From the NCBI GenBank assembly GCA_016932095.1, contig JAFGDN010000047.1, positions 1 to 58,400 on the forward strand: a stretch of DNA of 58,400 bases, written 5' to 3'. Position numbers and translations under genes: made by a program. The notes under the pieces were generated by a model. That model searched no databases and had not been told where the DNA came from. It worked only from the letters and a program-made list of their open reading frames with translations. Of the stretch, positions 1-8,428 are shown piece by piece (within the stretch, counting starts at the first letter, position 1; each line of letters opens with the position of its first letter). The DNA comes from Sedimentisphaerales bacterium. Its GTDB lineage: Bacteria; Planctomycetota; Phycisphaerae; Sedimentisphaerales; Anaerobacaceae.

Positions 1-279
1 ATTCGCCGTAAAAACGGCGACTTATTTGTTTTACCCGCCTATCCCGCCACGGTTGTCAAAGACCCGACAGGCGCAGGCGACAGCTTCGCGGGCGGTCTTT
101 TCGGCTATTTAGCGGGCCAAAACAAAACCGATTTCGCAACCTTGAAAAAGGCCGTCGCATACGGCACGGTCGTCGCGTCTTTTACAATCTCTGATTTCTC
201 GCTAAAGGGGCTGACAAAGACAACCCGGCAAAATATCGATAATCGCCTCAACGAGCTTCGCAAACTGGTAAAGTTTTAA
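1..279 (+). CDS. PfkB-family carbohydrate kinase, C-terminal end (partial)
   Basis: The window opens inside this gene; 92 codons and a TAA stop are visible in frame 1. The fragment carries the PfkB/ribokinase signature DPTGAGDSFAGG at visible residues 21-32. In this family the GAGD aspartate is the catalytic base that activates the sugar or nucleoside hydroxyl, and the loop forms the anion hole for ATP phosphates. The tail is a helical segment ending LRKLVKF. The substrate (ribose, adenosine, fructose or another) cannot be told from this end. It reads toward thpR but is 415 bases away, so it is probably a separate unit. Confidence 0.85.
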   Translation: MRRKNGDLFVLPAYPATVVKDPTGAGDSFAGGLFGYLAGQNKTDFATLKKAVAYGTVVASFTISDFSLKGLTKTTRQNIDNRLNELRKLVKF

Positions 280-301
280 GAATCGCCCCACTTAAGTTCG
301 T

Positions 302-552
302 TTTTTAGCTTAAAAACGCAAGTATGTGGTAGTATGCGCTACTATGTTCTACCTGCCCATCATAAAAATAAGGTAAAATTGCGTTTTTGGCTTAAAAATG
401 AAGATGGCCACACTTGGCCACCACAAAAAGCTTGGCCAACTAAGGTCAAGTTAGGTTTTTAGCGTAAAAATGATGGTGGTCCGGCACTACTTGTCAAAAA
501 AGTAATGAAATCCGACGAAAACTGATGAAAACAATGCTTTTTTGCATAAAAA
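302..552. repeat. Four evenly spaced TTTTT-(N)GC(N)-TAAAAA near-palindromes
   Basis: Copies are centred near 308, 391, 463 and 545, so spacings are about 82, 72 and 82 bases. Each is a T5-6 run, a core with GC, then TAAAAA: TTTTTTAGCTTAAAAA, TTTTTGGCTTAAAAA, TTTTTAGCGTAAAAA and TTTTTTGCATAAAAA. Sequence between copies is not obviously conserved. They could be weak bidirectional terminators, protein-binding sites or remnants of a tandem repeat. Confidence 0.5.
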
Positions 553-649
553 CGCAAAATTTCGTTGAAAAACCGTGAAAATCACACAATCCACGATTAG
601 AATAGGGCAAATTGGCAGGGTAAATCTCGCCCTGCAAAAATGTAAAAAA

Positions 650-680
650 CTCTGCGGTGTCTGGGTTCTTCGCGGTGAAA
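650..680 (+). repeat. Dispersed CTCTGCGGTG/GCGGTGAAA repeat, copy 1
   Basis: The text CTCTGCGGTGTCTGGGTTCT followed by TCGCGGTGAAA lies immediately upstream of thpR. A related copy is at 7549-7580 upstream of another gene. Both contain TCTGCGGTnTCTG-GTTCT and end GCGGTGAAA. It is probably a dispersed intergenic element and not a promoter. Confidence 0.5.
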
Positions 681-693
681 AGTTGGGTGAAAT

Positions 694-1272
694 ATGCGTT
701 GCTTTATAGCGATAGATATTGATGAAAAAATGAGAAATGCAATCGCCGATTTGCAAAAACAAATCGCTGCTAAGGTTGACATTAAAAAAGGCGACGTGAA
801 ATGGGTTGAGCCGGATAATATTCATCTTACACTGAAATTCCTGGGTGAAATAGAAGATAAGCAATTAGCCGACGTCTGCGAAATTTCAAAACAGGTCGCC
901 GAAGCACATAAAAATTTCACTCTCGATATCGAGACCGTCGGAACATTTGGCGGCAGGAGCGCAAAGGTCGTCTGGGTGGGCGCAGGTAAAGGAGCCGATG
1001 AGCTATTGGCGTTGCAAAAGGACCTTGAAGGCCGGCTCGAACAGGCGGGATACCCTAAGGAAGAACGGGAATTCAGCGCTCATCTGACTTTGTGCCGGGT
1101 GCGAAATCCTAAAGCAGGTTTCAAACTGGCCGATGCCTGCAAGGCGTTCGCGGATTACAAGCTCGGCTCAATCTCAGCCGATGCCCTTTGCATTTATCAA
1201 AGCCAGTTGACACCGGCCGGTCCAATCTATACTCTATTGGCAAGCTATAAACTAACAGAATTAAGAATTTAG
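694..1272 (+). CDS. thpR: RNA 2',3'-cyclic phosphodiesterase (2H phosphoesterase)
   Basis: The 192-residue length and layout match the ThpR/LigT branch of the 2H superfamily, which opens 2',3'-cyclic phosphates on RNA and has 2'-5' ligase activity in vitro. Both catalytic HxTx motifs are visible: HLTL at residues 44-47 (followed by KFLGE) and HLTL at 130-133 (followed by CRV). The N-terminus MRCFIAIDID is typical of the family. The start ATG has a weak GGGTGA sequence upstream. recA follows 45 bases downstream on the same strand, so the two may share a transcript, although a palindrome between them could give recA its own control. Confidence 0.93.
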   Translation: MRCFIAIDIDEKMRNAIADLQKQIAAKVDIKKGDVKWVEPDNIHLTLKFLGEIEDKQLADVCEISKQVAEAHKNFTLDIETVGTFGGRSAKVVWVGAGKGADELLALQKDLEGRLEQAGYPKEEREFSAHLTLCRVRNPKAGFKLADACKAFADYKLGSISADALCIYQSQLTPAGPIYTLLASYKLTELRI

Positions 1273-1279
1273 AATTCTT

Positions 1280-1295
1280 GTTAAACTCTTTTAAC
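1280..1295 (+). promoter_or_regulatory. Palindromic candidate operator upstream of recA
   Basis: GTTAAA-CTCT-TTTAAC is a perfect dyad with a 4-base spacer, ending 8 bases before the GGAGGAG ribosome binding site of recA. A symmetrical site at this place is what a LexA-type SOS operator would look like, but the sequence does not match the LexA boxes I know from Gammaproteobacteria, Firmicutes or Alphaproteobacteria. The function is inferred from position only. Confidence 0.35.
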
Positions 1296-1317
1296 TTATG
1301 TTGGAGGAGAGAAAAAA

Positions 1318-2391
1318 ATGACAAAGACGAAGACATCCCAGCAAAGCAAAGGCGCGGTTGAGCCGTTGAGACCGGAAGCATCAGGCGCAGAATCGGCATT
1401 GCAGCGAGTCATCGCTCAAATCGAAAAGCAATACGGCAGGGGCGCAATTATGCAGATGGACGAGCACAAATACGCCCGAATCCAGGGTATCTCAACCGGC
1501 GCGTTATCGCTCGATATTGCCCTTGGCGGGGCGGGCATCCCGCGAGGCAGAATCACGGAATTATTCGGCCCCGAATCCTCCGGCAAAACAACGCTGGCCC
1601 TTCACATCATCGCCAACGCGCAAAAGGCGGGAGGCGTCGCCGCATTCATCGACGCCGAGCATGCACTCGATACAACCTGGGCAAAACGCCTCGGCGTTGA
1701 CGTAAGCTCGCTGCTCATCAGCCAGCCCGATAACGGCGAGCAGGCGCTGGATATTGTCGAAATGCTCATCGGCTCAAACTCCGTTGACGTTGTCGTCGTC
1801 GATTCCGTCGCGGCGCTCACTCCAAGAGCCGAAATCGAAGGCGAAATGGGCGACAGCCACATGGGCCTTCAGGCGCGACTGATGAGCCAGGCGATGAGGA
1901 AGCTGACCAGCGTAATCGCCAGAAGCAAAACAGCCCTTATATTCATTAATCAGATTCGTATGAAAATCGGCGTGATGTTCGGCAATCCCGAAACCACCAC
2001 CGGCGGCAACGCCCTGAAATTTTACAGCTCCGTCCGCATCGACCTGAGACGCATTACAACAATTAAAGAAGCAACCGGCGCCGTCGGCAGCAGGGTGAGG
2101 GCCCGGGTCGTCAAAAATAAAATCGCCCCGCCCTTCCGCGAGTCCGAATTTGACGTTATGTTCGACCACGGTATCAGCTACGAGGGCGACCTTTTAGACC
2201 TCGGGACCGCCTGCAACGTAATCGAAAAATCAGGCGCACACCTCGGCTTCGGCGAAATCCGTCTTGGCCAGGGAAGAGAAAAGGCAAGGCAATTCCTTGC
2301 CGACAACAAGGACCTCTGCGAGCAGATAAAACACAAAATTTTGGTCGCAAAAGGATTAGTAGAAGATTTATCCGCCGGGGCGGACAAATGA
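1318..2391 (+). CDS. recA: Recombinase RecA
   Basis: RecA forms ATP-dependent filaments on single-stranded DNA for strand exchange and SOS co-protease activity. The 357-residue protein has an N-terminal extension of about 25 residues rich in S, T and K, then the core. The Walker A motif GPESSGKT is at residues 84-91, a [12 protein letters not shown] Walker B segment follows, and the L2/ssDNA-binding region around [20 protein letters not shown] is intact. The C-terminus ends SAGADK without the long acidic tail of E. coli RecA. The start has a strong GGAGGAG ribosome binding site 9 bases upstream. alaS begins 27 bases after the stop; recA-alaS adjacency is a known arrangement, and recX is absent here. 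Confidence 0.98.
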   Translation: MTKTKTSQQSKGAVEPLRPEASGAESALQRVIAQIEKQYGRGAIMQMDEHKYARIQGISTGALSLDIALGGAGIPRGRITELFGPESSGKTTLALHIIANAQKAGGVAAFIDAEHALDTTWAKRLGVDVSSLLISQPDNGEQALDIVEMLIGSNSVDVVVVDSVAALTPRAEIEGEMGDSHMGLQARLMSQAMRKLTSVIARSKTALIFINQIRMKIGVMFGNPETTTGGNALKFYSSVRIDLRRITTIKEATGAVGSRVRARVVKNKIAPPFRESEFDVMFDHGISYEGDLLDLGTACNVIEKSGAHLGFGEIRLGQGREKARQFLADNKDLCEQIKHKILVAKGLVEDLSAGADK

Positions 2392-2418
2392 CATCAAGCC
2401 GGAATAAATACATAACCT

Positions 2419-5139
2419 ATGATGCTTAGCGCAAAACAGATACGGGCCGGCTTTATTGACTTCTTCAAAGGTAAGGACCACGCCTTTGTCCCAAGCTCGC
2501 CGATAGTTCCCATTGGCGACCAGACGCTGCTTTTTGCCAACGCTGGAATGAATCAGTTCAAGGACATATTCCTCGGCCTGGCGACGCCATCGCGGCGCAG
2601 GGCGGTCAACAGCCAGAAATGCCTTCGCGTCAGCGGCAAGCACAACGACCTCGAAGAAGTCGGGCACGACAACTATCACCACACGTTCTTTGAAATGTTA
2701 GGCAACTGGTCCTTCGGCGATTACTTCAAGGCCGAGACGATTGAATGGGCATGGCAGCTTCTCACAGAGGTCTGGGGAATCAACCCGGACCAGTTATGCG
2801 CCACCGTTTTTGCCGGCGACGCCGCTGATAACCTGCCGGAAGACAGCGAATCCGCGTCTTTTTGGACGAAATTTACGCCGCTTCCCGCCGGCCGCGTCCT
2901 GAAATTCGGCAAAAAGGACAACTTCTGGGAAATGGGCGAAACAGGCCCCTGCGGCCCTTGCAGCGAGATTCATATCGACCTGGGCCCCGAACGCTGCGAC
3001 AAGAAAGACGTTCCCGGCCACAAGTGCGCCGTGAACGCCGGCTGCGCAAGGTTTATTGAGTTGTGGAACCTCGTTTTCATCCAGTTTAATCGGGCGGCAG
3101 ACGGCAAACTGACGCCGTTACCCGCCAAATACGTCGATACCGGCGCCGGACTCGAAAGAATCGCCGCCGTCATGCAAAATAAACGAAGCAATTATGACAC
3201 CGACCTGTTCTCGCCGATTACCGAAAAGCTAACCGCGATGACCGGCCAAAAATTCACGTCGCAACTGAACAACAAAACCGACAACGCCTTCCGCGTCATT
3301 GCAGACCATATACGCGCGCTTACTTTCGCGATAACCGACGGCGCAACCCCCTCGAACGAAGGCAGGGGATACGTCATTCGCAGGATTCTTAGACGCGCCT
3401 CGCGATTCGGCAGAGAAATCGGTCTGCAAGAGCCATTCTTATATAAACTGGTTCCCGCTGTGGATGACTGTCTCGGCGAAGCGTTTCCTGAAATAAAAGC
3501 AAGGGCCGATTACATCTCGACCGTAATCGAATCGGAAGAGGCGAGCTTCGGCAAAACGTTAGACAGGGGGCTTGAGATATTTAACGCTGCCGCCGACAAG
3601 GCGCAAAAGTCCAAAAGCAAAACGATTACCGGCGACGACGCCTTCCAGCTTTACGACACATACGGCTTCCCAATCGACCTTACTCAACTGATGGCCCAGG
3701 AACGAGGCCTGAGTGTTAATACCGCCGGCTTCGATACGTTAATGGAACAGCAGCGCAGCCGGGCAAGGGCCGCCCAAAAAGGCGCACAATTCCTCATTAC
3801 GATTGCCGGTATAGAACTGCCCGTGACCGAAGACCTGCATAAATACAAGACCGACCGTGTGGCTGCGACAATTAGCGGCTTTATCGACCAGGGCGCTTAC
3901 AAAACAGACGCTAAATTCGAGGCAGGCGCCGAAATCGGCGTTGTTCTCGATAAGACCTGCTTTTACGCCGAAATGGGAGGCCAGGTCGGCGATTGCGGGA
4001 CGATAGAAGCCGACAGGGGAAAATTCTTCGTTGATTCGACGGCCAAAGTCGCCGATTGCGTGATTCACCGCGGCCATCTCGTTGAAGGAACGCTTGCCGT
4101 TGGCGACAAGGTTACGGCAACCGTCAGCCACGACAGGGACGCAACAAAGAAAAACCACACAGCCACTCACCTGCTCCAGTGGGCGCTTCAACAGGTGCTG
4201 GGTAAATCCGTCGCCCAGCAGGGCAGCTTGGTTTGCCCGGATTACCTGCGTTTCGATTTTACCTATCCCAAGGCAATGACCCCGGATGAGGTAAAAAAGG
4301 TCGAAGAGCTTGTGAGAGGAACAATTATCGCCGATTTACCGGTTGCCTGCGCTGTTTTGCCTCGTAACGAGGCGGAAAAAGTCGGCGCGATGGCGTTATT
4401 CGGCGAGAAATACGGCGAGGAGGTTCGCGTCGTCGCCGTCGGCGCTCAGGATGAAAAAGGCCTGAATCTCGCCTTCAGCAAGGAATTTTGCGGCGGCACC
4501 CACGTTGACCGAACCGGTGTTATTACCGATTTCAAAATCATAAAGGAAGAAAGCGTATCGGCAGGCGTCCGCAGAATCACCGCTCTCACTGGTCAGGGAT
4601 TATCCAAATACCTCGAACAACGAAGCGACATCATCGATGAGCTTGCCGTTATGCTCAAGGTTTCGCCGGAAAGTATTATCGAAAGGGTCTCTAAAATACT
4701 TGCCGAGAATAAAAAGTTTGCAAAGCAGCTCAAGTCCGCACCGCACCAGGGCGCAGCCGACTCGCTTGCCGAAGCAAAACACCTTCTCGAAAGCTGCATT
4801 AAAACAGGCGACGTCTCGATAATCGTCGGCAAACTCTCGCCAACAACCGTCGAGCAGGCAAGGGCCGCGATTGATATGCTCAAGATGAAGGCAAAACCGG
4901 CAGTCATAGTTCTCGGTTTTGTCGAAGGCGACAAGGCGACACTGCTTGCCGGCGTGACCGATGACCTCGTAAAAACAATCAGCGCCTCCGATATCCTCAA
5001 GCAAATATCGCCAATTATCGAAGGGGGCGGCGGCGGAAGACCGAATATGGCGCAGGCAGGGGGCAAAAAACCGGAAAAACTCGACGACGCTCTCTCGCAG
5101 GCCGCCGATGTTGTAAAAGCAAAATTAAAAAGTTCCTGA
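2419..5139 (+). CDS. alaS: Alanyl-tRNA synthetase
   Basis: Full-length 906-residue class II synthetase that charges tRNA-Ala. The N-terminal catalytic domain starts SAKQIRAGFIDFF and includes the HxxLEEVGHDNYHHTFFEMLGNW region. The tRNA-recognition segment GRGYVIRRILRRASRFGREIG is present. The editing domain carries its zinc/active-site motifs HTATH (580-584) and CGGTH (691-695), so misacylation editing should be intact. A glycine-rich EGGGGGRPNMAQAGG segment near the C-terminus marks the DHHA1 domain. The start is one of two tandem ATG codons (2419 or 2422). It lies 27 bases after recA and is probably co-transcribed with it. Confidence 0.98.
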   Translation: MMLSAKQIRAGFIDFFKGKDHAFVPSSPIVPIGDQTLLFANAGMNQFKDIFLGLATPSRRRAVNSQKCLRVSGKHNDLEEVGHDNYHHTFFEMLGNWSFGDYFKAETIEWAWQLLTEVWGINPDQLCATVFAGDAADNLPEDSESASFWTKFTPLPAGRVLKFGKKDNFWEMGETGPCGPCSEIHIDLGPERCDKKDVPGHKCAVNAGCARFIELWNLVFIQFNRAADGKLTPLPAKYVDTGAGLERIAAVMQNKRSNYDTDLFSPITEKLTAMTGQKFTSQLNNKTDNAFRVIADHIRALTFAITDGATPSNEGRGYVIRRILRRASRFGREIGLQEPFLYKLVPAVDDCLGEAFPEIKARADYISTVIESEEASFGKTLDRGLEIFNAAADKAQKSKSKTITGDDAFQLYDTYGFPIDLTQLMAQERGLSVNTAGFDTLMEQQRSRARAAQKGAQFLITIAGIELPVTEDLHKYKTDRVAATISGFIDQGAYKTDAKFEAGAEIGVVLDKTCFYAEMGGQVGDCGTIEADRGKFFVDSTAKVADCVIHRGHLVEGTLAVGDKVTATVSHDRDATKKNHTATHLLQWALQQVLGKSVAQQGSLVCPDYLRFDFTYPKAMTPDEVKKVEELVRGTIIADLPVACAVLPRNEAEKVGAMALFGEKYGEEVRVVAVGAQDEKGLNLAFSKEFCGGTHVDRTGVITDFKIIKEESVSAGVRRITALTGQGLSKYLEQRSDIIDELAVMLKVSPESIIERVSKILAENKKFAKQLKSAPHQGAADSLAEAKHLLESCIKTGDVSIIVGKLSPTTVEQARAAIDMLKMKAKPAVIVLGFVEGDKATLLAGVTDDLVKTISASDILKQISPIIEGGGGGRPNMAQAGGKKPEKLDDALSQAADVVKAKLKSS

Positions 5140-5170
5140 AAAACAACTATAATCCAAAGGAAGATCGGCG

Positions 5171-6220
5171 ATGGAGGGTAATGAGCCGAAGGAGAACGAG
5201 GCGGATTCGATAATCCGGTTTGCCTGTAATGCTTGCGGGCAGCGTATTCGAGTCCCCAAATCATACGCCGGCAAAAAAGGCAAATGCCCAAAATGCCAAA
5301 GCGTATTAGTTGTGCCGCAGATTCCCTCACCCGCATTGGAATCTGTTCCTTCGAAGCTCGATGACCAGAAACCAGACCTGTTTTCCGACCTGCTTTTACA
5401 GCAGCCGCCTCATACAAAACGTTCTTCGGAATCGCACCCCGCTTTAACAAAAGAACAGGAATATCAAATTCTTCACGAAAGCGCAGGTATGCTTACTCAG
5501 GATACAAGTCCGCCTCCGAAGCGAAAATACCCCTGGCTTATCGATGTATTCCTGTATCCCGCGAACGTGCAGGGACTTATATTTCTCGGTATCGTAATTT
5601 TGGTTCCCTTGGCGATTTATTTGTTATTCATACTGTTTTCCTTTTTGTTAGGCCCGTTGGCCTTGTTGATTCTCTTTGCCGGCGTAATCGCCAATATTGT
5701 TTTATGGATGTATGCTTACTGGTTTATGGCTCAGTGCATACGGGACAGCGCTTGCGGCGGCATTCGGGCGCCGGAAACATTATCTGAAACTCCTGGTTTT
5801 TCGGAATTGTTTTGGCAGCTTCTGAGAATATTTTTTTGTCTTGCCGTTTGCGCCGCACCCGCTTTTTCGTATAACAGATTCGCCGGGAGAATCGACTGGC
5901 CTTTCTGGGTTTTAGTCGGCTGTGGTATATTTTTATATCTGATGTCTATCCTGGCCGTGGTAATGTTTGATTCCCTCGAAGGTCTGCGCCCGGGTATAAT
6001 CTTTCCCTCCATTCTCATCACCTTCTTTCCTTATTGCGGCTTGATTATGCTTATCGCCGCGATTATGGCATCTCCGGTATTATTGATGATAATTTTTTGG
6101 ATGTTTTTTCCGTTATATCCCTTCGTTAAAGCTTTTTTAATCTATTTACTTATGGTGTCGGCGCACCTGCTCGGCCGGTTCTATTTTAAATATCAGGAAA
6201 AGCTCAATTGGGCCGTTTAA
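5171..6220 (+). CDS. Zinc-ribbon multi-pass membrane protein of unknown function
   Basis: 349 residues. The N-terminus has a treble-clef type zinc ribbon with CxxC pairs at C19/C22 and C39/C42 (FACNACGQRIRVP...GKCPKCQ), a pattern I associate with planctomycete membrane proteins. A polar linker runs to about residue 115. The rest is hydrophobic with roughly six to seven membrane segments between about 122 and 335. No catalytic motif is visible. An AAGGA ribosome binding site precedes the ATG. It follows alaS by 31 bases and ends overlapping the convergent hisD stop by four bases, with no obvious terminator between them. Confidence 0.8.
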   Translation: MEGNEPKENEADSIIRFACNACGQRIRVPKSYAGKKGKCPKCQSVLVVPQIPSPALESVPSKLDDQKPDLFSDLLLQQPPHTKRSSESHPALTKEQEYQILHESAGMLTQDTSPPPKRKYPWLIDVFLYPANVQGLIFLGIVILVPLAIYLLFILFSFLLGPLALLILFAGVIANIVLWMYAYWFMAQCIRDSACGGIRAPETLSETPGFSELFWQLLRIFFCLAVCAAPAFSYNRFAGRIDWPFWVLVGCGIFLYLMSILAVVMFDSLEGLRPGIIFPSILITFFPYCGLIMLIAAIMASPVLLMIIFWMFFPLYPFVKAFLIYLLMVSAHLLGRFYFKYQEKLNWAV

Positions 6221-7530
6221 TCCCGGACCTTCATTCGTATCTGTATGCTTTTTGCGTGCGCGTCAAGCCCCTCGGCTTCCGCCAGCCGGATTATATCATC
6301 CGCACTCTCCGCTAATTTCTTCTTGTCGTATTCTATTATGCTGGTCGCCTTTACAAAATCGTTTGCGCTCAACGCGCTGAAGAACCGTGCGCTTGTCCCT
6401 GTCGGCAGGGTATGACTCGGCCCCGCCCAGTAATCGCCGACTGCAACCGGCGAATAATTACCGATAAAAATCGCGCCGGCATTGTTAATTTGGTCAGCGA
6501 TTTTCTTGCTTTCATCTCCACACTGAATCTGCAAATGTTCCACTGCAAAGTCATTGGCTCCCCGAATTAAAGCATTTATATTTTCAAAGATGACTATGCC
6601 ACTTGATATTTCAAGTGACTCAATAGTTTTATCTTTTCGCCTTAATTGTTCAACCTGTTTTTTTAATTCTTCGAGGACTTCATCTGCAATTTTTCGTGAA
6701 ATAGTGAATAAATACGCACCACCAGGAGCGTGCTCCGCTTGGCTTAACATATCGGCTGCCACCCATGCCGGATTTGCTTTGTCATTTGCGATTATGAGAA
6801 CTTCACTTGGTCCAGCTATAGAATCGATGCCGACAAAACCGAGCACCTTTTTCTTTGCCATCTGAACCCAGGCATTCCCCGGCCCTACAATCTTGTCCAC
6901 GTTTCGTATTGTCCTTGTTCCTTTCGCCAGTGCCATTACGGCCTGTGCCCCGCCTATTCTGTAAACCTCTTTAATCTTCAGTTCTTTACAAGTCGCTAAT
7001 ATAACTGGGTGAATGCTTCCTTTGTATCTCGGCGGCGAGACAACAACAATTTCCTTTACGCCCGCAACTTGCGCAGGAACCGCAGTCATAATTACCGTCG
7101 ATGGCAGCGGCGCAGACGACCCCGGCACGCATATTCCAACTCGCTTTATAGGGGTATATTTTATGCCCGTAGAACCAAAATCTTTGTCGTTTACGATAAA
7201 AATCTTTTTTTGATAGTCCTCGACGTTTTTTATCGCTTGTCGAATTGATTCTAAAAGTTTTCTGTCGATTGCTTTATGAGCGTTACTTAGCTCCTCATCC
7301 GTAATCCTGAACCGCTCCGGCGTTAATTTCACGCCGTCAAATTTCTCGGTGTATTCAGCTACCGCTTCATCATCGCGTTCCATCACTGCTTCAAGAATTG
7401 CCTCTAATTGCTGCTCTTTCTCGCCAATAAAATGGGTTCCTTGAAAAACAGACAGCCGGAGTTCAGTGACTCGTTCTTTGAAGTTTGGCTGGTCGTATTT
7501 AATCACCAATTTATCAAGCTCACTTGCCAT
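6217..7530 (-). CDS. hisD: Histidinol dehydrogenase
   Basis: 437 residues; catalyses the last two NAD-dependent oxidations from L-histidinol to L-histidine. Diagnostic segments are seen in order: VPGSSAPLPSTVIMTAVPA, RIGGAQAVMALAKGT, VGPGNAWVQMAKKKV, GPSEVLIIANDKANPAWVA, QAEHAPGG, the catalytic Glu-His in AVEHLQIQ, and the GPSHTLPTGTSARF substrate/zinc region. The ATG start has only a weak upstream purine stretch. No other his gene is adjacent, so the pathway is dispersed in this genome. Its 3' end overlaps the convergent membrane-protein gene. Confidence 0.97.
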   Translation of the reverse strand: MASELDKLVIKYDQPNFKERVTELRLSVFQGTHFIGEKEQQLEAILEAVMERDDEAVAEYTEKFDGVKLTPERFRITDEELSNAHKAIDRKLLESIRQAIKNVEDYQKKIFIVNDKDFGSTGIKYTPIKRVGICVPGSSAPLPSTVIMTAVPAQVAGVKEIVVVSPPRYKGSIHPVILATCKELKIKEVYRIGGAQAVMALAKGTRTIRNVDKIVGPGNAWVQMAKKKVLGFVGIDSIAGPSEVLIIANDKANPAWVAADMLSQAEHAPGGAYLFTISRKIADEVLEELKKQVEQLRRKDKTIESLEISSGIVIFENINALIRGANDFAVEHLQIQCGDESKKIADQINNAGAIFIGNYSPVAVGDYWAGPSHTLPTGTSARFFSALSANDFVKATSIIEYDKKKLAESADDIIRLAEAEGLDAHAKSIQIRMKVRD

Positions 7531-7548
7531 TTTTTAATCTCTTTTTTC

Positions 7549-7580
7549 CTCTGCGGTCTCTGCGTTCTCAGCGGTGAAAT
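7549..7580 (-). repeat. Dispersed CTCTGCGGTG/GCGGTGAAA repeat, copy 2
   Basis: CCTCTGCGGTCTCTGCGTTC followed by TCAGCGGTGAAAT lies between hisD and the upstream minus-strand gene. It resembles the copy at 650-680, sharing the CTCTGCGGT, GTTCT and GCGGTGAAA words. Confidence 0.5.
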
Positions 7581-8428
7581 TATTTTCCGAAATTGCCGTA
7601 ACTATAGGCCTTTGTTACCTTTTGCAGCAGCAAATACTGCCGGCCCTCATATTTTGTCAGAATACCCGCGACATTGAACCTCACTGGGTTCGGCTCTGCC
7701 TTAATTTCCGCGATTGCCTCTTCAAGCTTATGGCAGGGCAGCAATTCAAGTGATAATCCAACAACACCTCGCCCAAGCCCATCCGGCTGAAACAGAAATT
7801 TACCCTGCCCGCCGATTACAAACCCGGCGCGATTAGCGAAAATTGCGTCCCGCTTTAACCGGACCTGCGCCTGTTCCTCATCGGCAGGTAAAACTTCCGA
7901 CGTCTGCAACCTGGCAACTATCTCATTCGGTATTGTCAAAACGTCGTTCGGGGCGTTTACCGCCTGCCCGGTTTTATCTCCTGTTGTCTGTTGCTCCGCG
8001 GGTTTGTCTAATTTTCGTAAAGGCAGAAAATATGACGCAAAAATGAAGTTTTTCCCCGCGAATTTCGTAATCTTGCCCCACAGCCGATACCTTGCGTCTT
8101 TGCGTTCGTTGGCGTCCTCGACCATTTTCTCAAGTGTCGCCGATTTAAGCATCTCAATCGGCTCACCCGCCGCGAGCAGCGCCGGGCCATCGCTGTAATC
8201 CTTCTCAAACTCAAACAGCCATTTGCCTTGGCTATCCTCTGTCAATTTGCCGTCAAATCCCGAAATGACGTAATCATCCCGCAGAAGTCCGCTTGCCTCG
8301 GCAGCCGAAATCTCGCCGCCCCAAAAAGTCGTAAGCGCACAAGTCACAAGTGCACAATTCAGAACCCGTGGTCTTGTGGTCTTGTGGTCTTGTGCTCTTG
8401 TGCTCTTTCCTGTATTCTGCATTCTCAT
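7580..8428 (-). CDS. Secreted protein of unknown function with two related motifs
   Basis: I do not recognise the family. The 282-residue product has a basic start followed by a hydrophobic stretch (LNCALVTCALTTFWGG) that could be a signal sequence. Two similar motifs are visible: a GKITKFAGKNFIFASYFLP segment in the middle and a GILTKYEGRQYLLLQKVTK segment near the C-terminus. Both are small beta-strand pairs resembling half of an OB-like barrel. The ATG overlaps the TGA of the upstream gene as ATGA (8425-8428), indicating translational coupling. Residues 9-21 are encoded by a simple 8-base repeat, so the true mature start may lie further in. Confidence 0.65.
   Translation of the reverse strand: MRMQNTGKSTRAQDHKTTRPRVLNCALVTCALTTFWGGEISAAEASGLLRDDYVISGFDGKLTEDSQGKWLFEFEKDYSDGPALLAAGEPIEMLKSATLEKMVEDANERKDARYRLWGKITKFAGKNFIFASYFLPLRKLDKPAEQQTTGDKTGQAVNAPNDVLTIPNEIVARLQTSEVLPADEEQAQVRLKRDAIFANRAGFVIGGQGKFLFQPDGLGRGVVGLSLELLPCHKLEEAIAEIKAEPNPVRFNVAGILTKYEGRQYLLLQKVTKAYSYGNFGK
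8368..8407. repeat. Five-copy 8-base tandem repeat inside a coding 5' end
   Basis: Five units of GTGGTCTT or GTGCTCTT lie back to back. They fall within the first 25 codons of the minus-strand gene that starts at 8428. Because the unit is not a multiple of three, gain or loss of one copy would shift the frame. Confidence 0.75.

Larger units (their letters stand above)
280..693. other. Intergenic region with short repeats
   Basis: No convincing gene is present. The minus-strand reading frames here have no family features and no ribosome binding site. The stretch holds four TTTTT/AAAAA near-palindromes, several TTGGCCA/TGGCCAC words around 405-440, and a copy of a dispersed TCTGCGGTG-type repeat just before thpR. 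Both repeats have their own entries. Confidence 0.6.

Noticed and set aside
487-864. Minus-strand 125-codon frame over the thpR start
   Set aside because: It overlaps thpR, lies in repeat-rich DNA and has no family features or ribosome binding site.
4593-5450. Minus-strand 285-codon frame
   Set aside because: It is antisense to the end of alaS and the start of the zinc-ribbon gene, both clear genes with known motifs.
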